DNA of 64,000 nt from Pseudomonadota bacterium (lineage in GTDB: Bacteria > Pseudomonadota > Alphaproteobacteria > Rhizobiales > Xanthobacteraceae). The translations under genes were made by a program, and so were the position numbers. Positions 53,175 to 62,042 of this stretch are shown here, in pieces. Numbering within the stretch: position 1 is the stretch's first letter; each line of letters opens with the position of its first letter. The stretch is taken from NCBI GenBank assembly GCA_023388935.1, contig JAEWFG010000378.1:1-64000 (forward strand), in the 5' to 3' direction. The notes beneath the pieces were generated by a model, which was given only the letters and a program-made list of their open reading frames with translations, was not told the origin of the DNA and made no database searches.

Positions 53175-54433
53175 GTATTGAGCCTGTCGATCATCGGCTG
53201 GGTGACGAGCGAGATGCCCTGCTCAGTGGTGCGGAAGCGCTTCGCGTCCAATTCGGGATCCTCGCCGATGACGAGCCCCTCGGGGATCTCGACGCCGCGA
53301 TCGATCACGACGTTCTTCAATCGCGCCCCGCGCCCGACACTCACATAAGGCATGATCACGGCGTTTTCGACATTGGCGTAGGAGTTGATGCGCACGCCGG
53401 TGAACAGCAGGGAACGGCGCAGCGAGGCGCCGGAGATGATGCAGCCGCCCGAGACCAGCGAGCTCACGGCCTGGCCGCGGCGGCTCTCCTCGTCGTGGAC
53501 GAATTTGGCGGGCGGCGTGATCTCCACATAGGACCAGATCGGCCATGAGCGGTCGAACAGATCGAGCTCCGGCACGACGTCGGTGAGATCGATATTGGCA
53601 GCCCAATAGGCGTCGACCGTGCCGACGTCGCGCCAATAGGCGCGCGGGTCGCTGCTGGAACGGACGCAGGAGCTGGAAAACTGGTGCGCGATCGCGCGGC
53701 CGTTCTTGACGATGTAGGGAATGATGTCCTTGCCGAAATCGTGGTTCGAGTTCGGGTCCGCGGCGTCGCGCTTGAGCTCGTCGTAAAGGAATTTCGCATC
53801 GAACACATAGATGCCCATGCTGGCGAGCGAGACGTCCGGCTTGCCCGGCATCGGCGGCGGATCGGCGGGCTTTTCCAGGAACGACTGGATCCAGCCGTTC
53901 TCGTCGATATGCATGATGCCGAAGCCCGAGGATTCCACGCGCGGCATTTCGAGACAACCGACCGTGACGTCCGCGCCGCTCTCGACGTGCTGGCGCAGCA
54001 TCACCTCATAGTCCATCTTGTAGATATGGTCGCCGGCGAGCACAACGATGAAGCGGGCGTTGTGCGATTCGATGATGTCGATGTTCTGGTAGACCGCATC
54101 CGCCGTGCCGACGTACCACATGCTCTCCGACACGCGCTGGCTGGCCGGGAGGATGTCGAAGCTCTCGTTGCGCTCGGGGCGGAAGAAGTTCCAGCCCATC
54201 TGCAAATGCCGGATCAGGCTGTGTGCCTTGTATTGGGTCGCGACCGCGATACGGCGGATGCCGGAATTCACGGCGTTCGACAGCGCGAAATCGATGATGC
54301 GGGATTTGCCGCCGAAATAGACCGCAGGCTTGGCACGCCGGTCGGTCAGCTCCATGAGACGGCTGCCGCGTCCGCCCGCCAGGACGAACGCCAGCGCCTG
54401 GCGGGTGAGCGGCTCATTACCGACGGCACTCAT
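53171..54433 (-). CDS. glgC: Glucose-1-phosphate adenylyltransferase
   Basis: 420 residues; makes ADP-glucose for Glg[21 protein letters not shown] is the pyrophosphorylase signature, [20 protein letters not shown] the glucose-1-phosphate region, [16 protein letters not shown] the metal-binding aspartate; a left-handed beta-helix C-terminus follows ([20 protein letters not shown]). The ATG at 54433 has GGGAGG eight bases upstream on the minus strand; an upstream in-frame start at 54463 adds residues with no family match. Allosteric regulation by sugar phosphates is known for the family. Confidence 0.97.
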   Translation of the reverse strand: MSAVGNEPLTRQALAFVLAGGRGSRLMELTDRRAKPAVYFGGKSRIIDFALSNAVNSGIRRIAVATQYKAHSLIRHLQMGWNFFRPERNESFDILPASQRVSESMWYVGTADAVYQNIDIIESHNARFIVVLAGDHIYKMDYEVMLRQHVESGADVTVGCLEMPRVESSGFGIMHIDENGWIQSFLEKPADPPPMPGKPDVSLASMGIYVFDAKFLYDELKRDAADPNSNHDFGKDIIPYIVKNGRAIAHQFSSSCVRSSSDPRAYWRDVGTVDAYWAANIDLTDVVPELDLFDRSWPIWSYVEITPPAKFVHDEESRRGQAVSSLVSGGCIISGASLRRSLLFTGVRINSYANVENAVIMPYVSVGRGARLKNVVIDRGVEIPEGLVIGEDPELDAKRFRTTEQGISLVTQPMIDRLNT

Positions 54434-54766
54434 GTGATCCTCCCACACTTTAGCGCATGCCAACCCCTCGCGGGACGGCTCTCGGCCACGCAGCGTTGGA
54501 ACCGATAGTAGCGGTACGAATAGTAAATCGGGAAGGAGGTTGTTGGTTGCGAACGCGCGGGACGCTTAATGCCTTTGGCGTGGTCTTGCTGCCTCGGGCT
54601 TCGTCGCACCGGTGCGGCGTGCCGACGCCGGCCTGATCACAATTGAGGCATGCCGGGCTCTTTTGTGCGCCGCACGCGAGATCGAGCTTTGACTTGGCGC
54701 AAGGATGCCCGATCATGCGCCGGCGATCCTTTTCCGGGTGAAACGTCAGACACAGGGAGGGAGACG
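54434..54766. other. Divergent region between glgC and a secreted-protein gene
   Basis: 333 bases holding both promoters. An AT-rich patch (GTAGCGGTACGAATAGTAAA, near 54500-54530) is the most promoter-like part. Nothing else was recognised. Confidence 0.4.
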
Positions 54767-55219
54767 ATGAGTATGTTGAAAATGGCGATTGCCTGTTCGC
54801 TGGCGGGCGCGGTCATGGCCGGCCAATTGGAGCAAGCCGCGGCGGCGCCGCTTCCGACCAATGTTGCGACCATGAAGGCCGTAGCCGGCGATGATCTCAC
54901 ACAAGTGCAATGGCGTGGCGGAGGCTGGGGCGGCGGCCTGGGATGGGGCCTCGGCGGCTTCGCGGCCGGCGCGATCATCGGCGCAGCCATTGCCAGCGCG
55001 CCTTACGGGTACTATGGCGGCGGCCCGTATTACGGCGGCTATGGATATCCGGGGCCGGCTTACGGTTACGGCTATGCACCGGCCTATTACGGCTACACAT
55101 CTCCCTACGGATACCCCGGCTATTACGGCGGCGGCTATCGCCCGTATTACGGCAACGCCTATGGCTACTACCGGCCGTACCGGGCGTATTACCGTCCCTA
55201 CTACGGCGGATATTGGTGA
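54767..55219 (+). CDS. Gly/Tyr-rich secreted protein
   Basis: 150 residues. Signal peptide (MLKMAIACSLAGAVMAG...AAAAP), a short spacer, a glycine-zipper-like hydrophobic segment (GWGLGGFAAGAIIGAAIASA), then about 75 residues of Tyr, Gly and Pro repeats such as GYYGGGPYYGG and YRPYYGNAYGYYRPY. Low-complexity YG-rich tails of this sort are common in exported proteins of Bradyrhizobium and may be surface or envelope components. AGGGAGGGAG precedes the ATG. A dispersed palindrome follows the stop. Confidence 0.75.
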   Translation: MSMLKMAIACSLAGAVMAGQLEQAAAAPLPTNVATMKAVAGDDLTQVQWRGGGWGGGLGWGLGGFAAGAIIGAAIASAPYGYYGGGPYYGGYGYPGPAYGYGYAPAYYGYTSPYGYPGYYGGGYRPYYGNAYGYYRPYRAYYRPYYGGYW

Positions 55220-55246
55220 GCGCCTCGCGCTATAGGCTATTGTTTT

Positions 55247-55295
55247 GAGCATGATCTTCCCGGAAAATCGCTGCACATTTTTCCGGATCATGCTC
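55247..55295. repeat. GAGCATGATC palindromic repeat
   Basis: GAGCATGATC (55247-55256) and GATCATGCTC (55286-55295) are perfect arms, with CCGGAAAA/TTTTCCGG nested inside. This is a well-known dispersed palindrome of Rhizobiales genomes, usually between genes, and can end transcripts from both sides. Confidence 0.75.
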
Positions 55296-55393
55296 TACAG
55301 CGAGAGCCACACGAGCAGGCTCATGCAGGCCAGATGCGCGAGCACGATCGCGGCGAGATGCAGCGGGCCGGCCTTGAGACGAAGCCCGCGCAT
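55295..55393 (-). CDS. Possible 32-residue membrane peptide
   Basis: MRGLRLKAGPLHLAAIVLAH leads into LACMSLLVWLSL: a basic N-terminus and one hydrophobic helix. GGAAG is ten bases upstream on the minus strand and the frame starts 15 bases after the stop of the binding-protein gene. It ends at the edge of the palindrome. Coding status is uncertain. Confidence 0.35.
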   Translation of the reverse strand: MRGLRLKAGPLHLAAIVLAHLACMSLLVWLSL

Positions 55394-55407
55394 CCCGCCG
55401 GCTTCCC

Positions 55408-56388
55408 CTAGTTCGATCCTGCGGCCGCGGCCGTGAAGCTGCGGTCGAGGGCTTCGCTCACGTCGAGCTTCTTCGGCAGGATGCCGTAGCGCGCGGAGCG
55501 GTCGGCGGCCTCCTGCACCTCCTTCACCACGTTCTCGTCGATCACGATCGGGCTGGTGCGCTGCGCAGTGTAGGCCGAGAGCAGCACGTCCTCGGGCAGC
55601 TTGGTCAGCTCGGCCGTGTTCCTGGCGTATTCGCCGAGGTGATCCAGCGACCACAATCGCGCCTTGTTCAACCGCTGCACGAGGTCCTGCACCGCCGCGC
55701 GATTGGTGGCGATGGCGTTATCGGAGGCGACGATGAAGGTGATGGTCGGCGTCAGGCCTTCGCCGTCGGCGATCACGCGGGCCTTGTCCTTCAGCGTCGC
55801 GAACGACACGTAGGGCTCCCACACCGCCCAGGCGTCGATCGAGCCGGCGACCAGTGCGATCTTGGCATCGACCGGGCCGAGCGGCGCGAAGGTCGCGTCC
55901 TCCAGCTTGATCTGCGCCTTCTCCAGTGTCGCATCTATCAGGAACTGGCCCCAGCCGCCACGCGTGCCGGCGAGGCGCTTGCCCCTGAGGTCGGCCGCCG
56001 ACTTGATCGGCGAATCCTGGCGCACGAGGATGGCTTGCGTCTTCTCATTCGACTTCGTGCCGCCGATCGCCTTGATCGGCGCGCCGGCCGCATAGACCGA
56101 GAGGAAGGAGAGGTCTCCAGTGTAGCCGACGTCGAGCGCGCCGGCGTTGAGCGCTTCGAGGATCGGCGCGGCGGCGGGAAATTCAGACCACTCGATCTTG
56201 TAGGGCAGGTCTTTCGCATAACCGGAGATTTCGAGCAGCGAGCGGTTGCCGCCTTTTTGGTCGCCGACGCGCAGTACGACCGTGTCCGCCGCGAACGACG
56301 CGACCGTCGTCGACAGCGTGATGGCGGCGGCGAGCAGCGATGCTGCGAGCCGGCGGGTGATGGAATGTTCGTCGGAGTTGATGCTCAT
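55408..56388 (-). CDS. SsuA-like sulfonate ABC transporter binding protein
   Basis: 326 residues. Signal peptide (ITRRLAASLLAAAITLSTTV...SFA), then VVLRVGDQKGGNRSLLEISG, the SsuA-type first strand, and YKIEWSEFPAAAPILEALNA. SAADLRGKRLAGTRGGWGQF begins lobe two; GSIDAWAVWEPYVSFATL is the family's hinge. It shares many of these phrases with the binding protein at 62039. Transcribed away from the NrtA-like gene at 56864, so the 475-base gap holds both promoters. Likely ligand: alkanesulfonates or related organosulfur compounds. Confidence 0.88.
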   Translation of the reverse strand: MSINSDEHSITRRLAASLLAAAITLSTTVASFAADTVVLRVGDQKGGNRSLLEISGYAKDLPYKIEWSEFPAAAPILEALNAGALDVGYTGDLSFLSVYAAGAPIKAIGGTKSNEKTQAILVRQDSPIKSAADLRGKRLAGTRGGWGQFLIDATLEKAQIKLEDATFAPLGPVDAKIALVAGSIDAWAVWEPYVSFATLKDKARVIADGEGLTPTITFIVASDNAIATNRAAVQDLVQRLNKARLWSLDHLGEYARNTAELTKLPEDVLLSAYTAQRTSPIVIDENVVKEVQEAADRSARYGILPKKLDVSEALDRSFTAAAAGSN

Positions 56389-56863
56389 GTGGCCCGTCTT
56401 GTTGCTTTGCTCACGACGCGTGAGCGAACGATGCAGCGAGACAATCAAGTCTATGACCGCGCAATACGCAGTCAATGAAATGGCCATCCGTATTGCGGGT
56501 TCGTCAGGCAAGGACGTTTCATCGAACCGTCTTGCGCGAGAATACGGCGTGCGCACGCAGGAAAGGTGCATGAAGACGATGCAGATGTGAGATCGCGAAG
56601 CCCATCGCCAGAAATCGCGTTCGCGAAAATCCTTTCATCGCGTCCGTGCTCGCCGATGGAGAGAATGACTTTACGTGGCGCAACATTCGAAATTCCATTT
56701 CATTGACGATACGGCGGGCGCGCCGCATGATTTGCGCATCGCACCAACGCGGCGCGCCAAGCGCCGACGGAAAGATTTTCTCTCGACGCAGCTCCGCAGG
56801 GAACATGCGCAACGCGAACCGTTGCGCAAGTAATGGAGCCGTGCCAGCGCAGGAATGGGACTG
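56389..56863. other. Divergent promoter region of the organosulfur cluster
   Basis: 475 bases between two divergent binding-protein genes. It includes a GCGTGCGCACGC palindrome near 56550 and a lower-GC patch around 56660-56710 (TTCGAAATTCCATTTCATTG). A CysB/Cbl-like activator site would be expected here, but none was recognised. No gene is supported. Confidence 0.4.
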
Positions 56864-57964
56864 ATGAACAACGACAACAAGCGCGGCGGATCGGGGCTCG
56901 ACCGGCGCCATCTGCTCCAGGCGGGGCTTGCGGCGGCTTTCGCCGCGCCGCTCGGTGCGCTGGGTGCACAGGCCTTTGCACCGCGGGGGATCGCATCCGG
57001 CGTCGACTTCTCGGAGTTTCCGCTGTGCCGGACGGCCGCAGATGGACCCGCGCTCACCGGTGCGCCGCGCAAGCTGAAGCTGTCGTGGAACGCCGGCGCA
57101 GTATGCCTTGCGCCACTGCCTGTCGCCATCGAGCACGGCTTCTTCCAGAAGCAGAATCTCGACGTCGAGCTCGTCAACTATTCCGGATCGACCGATCAGC
57201 TTCTGGAGGCGATCGCGACCGGCAAGAGTGATGCCGGCCTCGGAATGGCGCTGCGCTGGCTCAAGCCGCTGGAGCAGGGCTTCGATGTCAAGATCGCTGC
57301 CGGCACCCATGGGGGCTGCATGCGTGTGCTGACGCGCGCCGACTCCGGCGTCGCCAAGCTCGCCGATCTCAAGGGCAAGATCGTTGCGGTCGGCGACCTC
57401 GCCGGACCCGACAAGAACTTCTTCTCGATCCAATTGGCAAAGCTCGGCATCGATCCGAACAAGGACGTCGACTGGCGCGCCTATCCCGGTAACCTCCTCA
57501 ACGTTGCCGTGGAGAAGGGCGAGGTGCAGGCCTTCCTAACGTCCGATCCGCTCGCCTATCTCTGGCTGAAGGAAACCCAGTACAAGGAAGTCGCGTCCAA
57601 TCTCGATGGCGAATATCGCGACAAGAGTTGCTGCATCGTGGGCTTGCGCGGCAGCCTGGTGCGTGAGGAGCCGCAGGTCGCGCGCGCCATCACGCAGGCG
57701 CTGCTCGATGCCGCCATGTTCACCTCGCAAAATCCGACGGTGGCGGCAGAGTCGTTCCAGCCCTACGCGCCGAAGGCGGCGACGCTCGCCGATATCGAGG
57801 GCATGGTGCGCTACCACACCCACCATCATCATCCCGTCGGCGAAGTGCTGAAGCGGGAGCTGAAGGCCTATGCCGACGATCTGAAGAGCGTCCAGGTCTT
57901 CAAGCAGAGCACCGATACGGCCAAATTCGCGGAGCGCATCTATGTCGACGTATTCGCTGTCTGA
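56864..57964 (+). CDS. NrtA/CmpA-like ABC transporter binding protein, Tat signal
   Basis: 366 residues. A twin-arginine signal (LDRRHLLQAGLAAAFAAPLG) directs export. LKLSWNAGAVCLAPLPVAIE and QNLDVELVNYSGSTDQLLEA are the first lobe; SGVAKLADLKGKIVAVGDLA begins the second. An unusual histidine run, RYHTHHHHPVG, sits near residue 313 and may bind a metal. ATG 56864 is preferred because AGGA lies nine bases upstream; ATG 56855 directly abuts it. First gene of an operon with permease, ATPase and flavoenzymes. Confidence 0.85.
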   Translation: MNNDNKRGGSGLDRRHLLQAGLAAAFAAPLGALGAQAFAPRGIASGVDFSEFPLCRTAADGPALTGAPRKLKLSWNAGAVCLAPLPVAIEHGFFQKQNLDVELVNYSGSTDQLLEAIATGKSDAGLGMALRWLKPLEQGFDVKIAAGTHGGCMRVLTRADSGVAKLADLKGKIVAVGDLAGPDKNFFSIQLAKLGIDPNKDVDWRAYPGNLLNVAVEKGEVQAFLTSDPLAYLWLKETQYKEVASNLDGEYRDKSCCIVGLRGSLVREEPQVARAITQALLDAAMFTSQNPTVAAESFQPYAPKAATLADIEGMVRYHTHHHHPVGEVLKRELKAYADDLKSVQVFKQSTDTAKFAERIYVDVFAV

Positions 57965-58964
57965 CGGCCTCGCCTCCGGCGCGCCGCGCCTCTCGCGGAC
58001 GCCGCCGCTCGCGAGCTGGGCGCGACAATCCGGCGCCGGCGTCCTCGCCAGTGTCGCGTGGATTGCCTTTGGTCTGTCCTGCCTATGGTGGGAGGATGTC
58101 GGCGATTGGTCGCGCACTCATTCGCTCGGCATCGCCGCCTTCATCGTCGCTACGGTCGCCTTGTTCGGCACTGTCGGTGCCGATTATCTCGGCTCCGCAG
58201 GCCGCGCTCTGCGCCAGCGTGCGCCCTGGCTCGTCGCGCTTGGCGCATTCCTGACATTGTGGGAGGTTGCAACGGCAAAATTCGCCTGGCTGCCGCTGCC
58301 GTTCTTTCCGCCGCCGCAGTCGATCATCGAGGTCTATACCGATGACCTGCCAAAGCTGCTCGACAGTGTCTTCGCCTCGGTCAAGCTCCAGCTCGGCGGC
58401 TATTTGATCGGCGCCACGGTCGGCTTCCTGACCGGCGTCTCGATTGGATGGTCACGCGCTGTTGGCTATTGGGTGCATCCGGTGCTCCGCTTCATCGGGC
58501 CGCTACCGGCGACCGCCTGGCTCCCGATCGCCTTCTTCACCTTTCCGTCAAGTTGGAGCGCCTCGACCTTCCTGATCGCGCTCGCAACCGGTTTCCCTGT
58601 GACCGTGCTGACGTGGTCGGGCGTTGCAAGCGTCAGCAACGCCTACTACGACGTCGCGCGGACACTCGGCGCAAAGCCGTCCTTCCTGGTGCTGAAGGTC
58701 GCGATACCGGCCGCACTCCCTCACGTCTTCGTCGGGCTGTTCATGGGGCTCGGCTCGTCCTTCGCCGTCCTCGTCGTCGCCGAGATGATCGGCGTCAAGG
58801 CCGGTCTCGGCTGGTACTTGCAATGGGCGCAGGGCTGGGCCGCCTACGCGAACATGTATGCGGCGCTGATCGTGATGTCGCTGCTCTGCTCCGGCGCGAT
58901 CACACTGCTGTTCGCTATCCGCGATCGCCTGCTGGTCTGGCAGAAGGGGACCGTGAAATGGTAG
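57942..58964 (+). CDS. ABC transporter permease (SsuC/NrtB-like)
   Basis: 340 residues, longer than usual (about 260) because of an N-terminal extension with two or three extra hydrophobic segments. The core begins LGAFLTLWEVATAKFAWLPL; the coupling segment is DVARTLGAKPSFLVLKVAIP and the end MYAALIVMSLLCSGAITLLF. It overlaps the binding-protein gene by 23 bases and the ATPase gene by seven, so the operon is tightly packed. Confidence 0.88.
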   Translation: MSTYSLSDGLASGAPRLSRTPPLASWARQSGAGVLASVAWIAFGLSCLWWEDVGDWSRTHSLGIAAFIVATVALFGTVGADYLGSAGRALRQRAPWLVALGAFLTLWEVATAKFAWLPLPFFPPPQSIIEVYTDDLPKLLDSVFASVKLQLGGYLIGATVGFLTGVSIGWSRAVGYWVHPVLRFIGPLPATAWLPIAFFTFPSSWSASTFLIALATGFPVTVLTWSGVASVSNAYYDVARTLGAKPSFLVLKVAIPAALPHVFVGLFMGLGSSFAVLVVAEMIGVKAGLGWYLQWAQGWAAYANMYAALIVMSLLCSGAITLLFAIRDRLLVWQKGTVKW

Positions 58965-59758
58965 CCGCAGCCGTACTGGCCGAAGTCGCCCCCCGCCCGG
59001 CCGCTGGCGCCGCGCTCGACATCGAGCAGGTCAGCCACGCCTTCGACATCGACGGTGTCGATCTGCCGGTGCTGAGCGACGTCAGTATCTCGGTCGAGCC
59101 GGGCGAATTCGTCGCGCTGCTCGGCCCCTCCGGTTGCGGCAAGTCGACCTTGCTGCGGCTCGTCGCCGGCCTCGACAGACCGAAGGCAGGAACGCTGCGC
59201 GAGGACGAGAGCCGCATCACCCGGCCGCATCCTTCACGCGTGGTCGTGTTCCAGGATCCGACATTGTTTCCCTGGCGCACGGTCTGGGACAATGTCGCGC
59301 TCGGGCTGGAGGCGCAGGGCATTTTGAAGAGCCAGCGACAGCGCGTCGACGCTGCGCTCGATCTCGTCGGTCTTGCCTCCTTTCGTAACGCCTATCCGCA
59401 CCAGCTCTCCGGCGGCATGGCGCAGCGCGTCGCGCTGGCGCGGGCGCTGGTCAACGATCCCAAGATCCTGATCCTCGACGAGCCCCTCGGCAAGCTCGAC
59501 TCGCTGACCCGTATCACCATGCAGGCCGAGCTGGTCTCGCTCTGGCAGCGCAAGGGCTTTACCACGCTGCTGGTGACGCATGACGCTGAAGAGGCGTTGG
59601 TGCTCGCCAACCGCGTCATCGTGTTCAGCGATCGCCCCGCGCGCGTGAAGGCTGACATCCGCGTCGACCGTCCCTATCCGCGCCATCGGGGCGATCCATA
59701 TCTGGCTGATCTGCGCCGCCAGATCCTTGGCCTCCTGGGGCTCGACGCCACATGGTGA
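58958..59758 (+). CDS. ABC transporter ATPase (SsuB/TauB-like)
   Basis: 266 residues: Walker A GPSGCGKST, VVFQDPTLFPWRTVWDNVAL at the Q-loop, signature QLSGGMAQRVALARALV, Walker B ILILDEPLGKLDSLT and LLVTHDAEEALVLANRV. Typical of nitrate/sulfonate/taurine importers. Start at 58958 overlaps the permease stop; its own 3' end overlaps the next start by seven bases. Confidence 0.92.
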   Translation: MVAAAVLAEVAPRPAAGAALDIEQVSHAFDIDGVDLPVLSDVSISVEPGEFVALLGPSGCGKSTLLRLVAGLDRPKAGTLREDESRITRPHPSRVVVFQDPTLFPWRTVWDNVALGLEAQGILKSQRQRVDAALDLVGLASFRNAYPHQLSGGMAQRVALARALVNDPKILILDEPLGKLDSLTRITMQAELVSLWQRKGFTTLLVTHDAEEALVLANRVIVFSDRPARVKADIRVDRPYPRHRGDPYLADLRRQILGLLGLDATW

Positions 59759-60924
59759 CCTCTGCAGCCAAGGGGCGGGCGGCCCATAGCGAACCCGACT
59801 ATATTGCGCGTGCCGAGGCGCTCGCAGAAGGCTTTGCCGCGCGCGCGGCTGAACATGACCGCACCGGCAGCTTCCCGTTCGAGAATTTTCGCGAGTTGTC
59901 CGAGGCGGGCCTGCTGTCGCTGACGGTGCCGGCAGCTCAGGGCGGGGCCGGTGCGGGCGCAAGGTACGCCGCGCGCGTCATCGGTATCATCGGCAACGCC
60001 GATCCGTCGACCGCGCTGGTGCTGTCGATGCACTACATCAACCATCTGGTCATAGCGCGCAGCCCAACCTGGCCGTTGCGGCTGTCGCGCAAGCTTGCGC
60101 GCGAGAGCGTCGAAGGCCTCGCGCTCATCAATGCACTGCGCGTCGAGCCCGAGCTCGGCTCGCCCGCGCGCGGCGGCTTGCCGGCGACAATCGCGCGCCG
60201 CACCGAGACCGGCTGGCGCCTGACCGGTCACAAGATCTATTCGACGGGATCACCGATCCTGAAATGGTATCTGGTCTGGGCGCGGACGGACGAAGCGGAG
60301 CCGCGGGTCGGACAGTTCCTGGTGCCGGCGGGCCTGCCGGGCACCCGCATCGTCGAGACCTGGGATCATCATGGCCTGCGCGCCAGCGGCAGCCACGACG
60401 TCATCTTCGACGACGTCGTGATCCCCCTTGATGCCGAGGTCGATGTCCGCAAGCCGGCGGAGTGGCGCGCGCCCGACGTCGCGCAAGCGACGGTCCACAC
60501 GGTCTTCGTCGCTGCGATCTATGACGGCGTTGCGCGCGCCGCCCGCGACTGGTTGATCTCGTTCCTGAAACAGCGTGTCCCCGCCAGCCTCGGCGCGCCA
60601 CTCGCGACCTTGCCGCGCGCGCAGGAAATCCTCGGCGCGATCGAGGCACGGCTCGCCGTCAATGCGCGGGTGATCGGGTCCTTCGCCCGCGATTTCGACG
60701 ACGGTGTCGATCTTTCCACCGGCGAATCCAACGTCATCAAATTGACGGTGACCAACAACGCCGTGGCCGTGGTCGAGGATGCCTTGTCGCTGACCGGAAA
60801 TCACGGCCTGTCCCGCGCCAATCCGCTGGAGCGGCACTATCGCGATGTCCTGTGCGGCCGCGTGCACACGCCACAGGACGATTCCACACGCACCGGCCTC
60901 GGCCGCGCGGCGCTCGGACTCTAA
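59752..60924 (+). CDS. Acyl-CoA-dehydrogenase-fold flavoprotein (DszC/SfnB-like)
   Basis: 390 residues. The acyl-CoA dehydrogenase fold is seen in FRELSEAGLLSLTVPAAQGG, STALVLSMHYINHLVIARSP, WRLTGHKIYSTGSPILKWYL (flavin-binding strand) and the C-terminal VEDALSLTGNHGLSRANPLE. The catalytic glutamate of true acyl-CoA dehydrogenases is not apparent, and the neighbours are sulfonate-type genes, so a DszC/SfnB-like FMNH2-dependent role in organosulfur use is more likely. The gene overlaps the ATPase gene by seven bases. Confidence 0.8.
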   Translation: MVTSAAKGRAAHSEPDYIARAEALAEGFAARAAEHDRTGSFPFENFRELSEAGLLSLTVPAAQGGAGAGARYAARVIGIIGNADPSTALVLSMHYINHLVIARSPTWPLRLSRKLARESVEGLALINALRVEPELGSPARGGLPATIARRTETGWRLTGHKIYSTGSPILKWYLVWARTDEAEPRVGQFLVPAGLPGTRIVETWDHHGLRASGSHDVIFDDVVIPLDAEVDVRKPAEWRAPDVAQATVHTVFVAAIYDGVARAARDWLISFLKQRVPASLGAPLATLPRAQEILGAIEARLAVNARVIGSFARDFDDGVDLSTGESNVIKLTVTNNAVAVVEDALSLTGNHGLSRANPLERHYRDVLCGRVHTPQDDSTRTGLGRAALGL

Positions 60925-60946
60925 GAGATAAAACAAGGAGACGGTC

Positions 60947-62042
60947 ATGTCGATCGAGTTCATCGGCTTCATCAGCAACAACAATTCGTCCGAGACCATC
61001 GTCCGCGAAGGTCCGATCCTCAACCCGACCCACATCGAGACGGTGGCGAAAGCGCACGAGAATGCCGGCTTCGACCGTGCGCTGCTGGCGTTTCATTCCA
61101 CCACCCCGGACGCGCTCCAGGTTGCCCAGCATGTCCTGGGCGTCACCGACCGCCTCAACGTGCTGATCGCGCAGCGGCCGGGCTTCACCGCCCCGACGTT
61201 GCTGGCGCGGCAGTTCGCGGCGCTCGACCAGTTCTCCCGTGGACGCGTTGCACGTCATCACCGGCGGAAATGCCACCGAGCTCCGGCAAGACGGCAACAC
61301 GCTCGACGATAAGAACGAACGTTACGCCCGCACCTCGGAGTTCCTTGATGTCCTCAAGCTGGAATGGACCAGCGACAAGCCATTCACCTACAAGGGCAAG
61401 TATTACCAGGTCGAGAATGCCTTCTCGCAGGTGAAGCCGTATCGTCCCGAGGGTATCCGGATCTATTTCGGGGGCGCCTCGGATGCGGCGATCGACGTCG
61501 CCGGCAAGCATGCCGACACCTTCGCGCTGTGGGGGGAATCCTATGCGCAGGTGCGCGATGTCACCTCCCGCGTCCACAACGCAGCGATCAGGCAGGCGCG
61601 GCCGACGCCGCGTTTCAGCCTCTCGGTGCGGCCGATTATCGCTCCGACCGAAAAGCAGGCCTGGGAGAAGGCGGAAGAGATTCTCGCGCGCGCCACCGCG
61701 CTCCAGGACAAGACCGGCTACCGCAAGCCCGCCGACGGCCACGCCACAGCCGGCGCGCGGCGCCTGCTCGCGCTCGCCGACCAGGGCACCCGCATCGACA
61801 AGCGGCTGTGGACCGAGATCGCAAAGCTCACCGGCGCCAACAGCAATACGACCGCGCTGGTCGGCACGCCCGAGCAGGTCGCCGAAGTCTTCCGCGACTA
61901 TTACGACCTCGGCATCAGCCATTTCCTGATCCGCGGCTTCGATCCCCTGATCGACACCATCGAATACGGCCGCGAGTTGATCCCGCTGACGCGCCAGCTG
62001 ATCGCGAAGCGTCAGGCTGTTCGCGGCGAGGCGGCGGAATGA
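60947..62042 (+). pseudogene. Frameshifted LLM-class flavin-dependent monooxygenase (SsuD-like)
   Basis: Two frames together make one alkanesulfonate-monooxygenase-like protein: 60947 to about 61245 (FIGFISNNNSSETIVREGPI ... LDQFSRGRV) and about 61250 to 62042 (HVITGGNATELRQDGNTLDD ... LIDTIEYGRELIPLTRQLI). The expected join is GRVA-HVITGGN; the DNA CGCGTTGCACGTC is out of frame there, as if one copy of a GTTGC repeat were lost. The reading frame is broken in the active-site loop, so the enzyme is inactive unless this is a sequencing error. It ends in an ATGA overlap with the next gene. Confidence 0.8.

Noticed and set aside
57812..57840. Histidine run as a tag-like artefact in the NrtA-like protein
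   Set aside because: It lies inside a conserved-looking helix of an intact protein, so a natural metal-binding feature is more likely; no cloning artefact is indicated.
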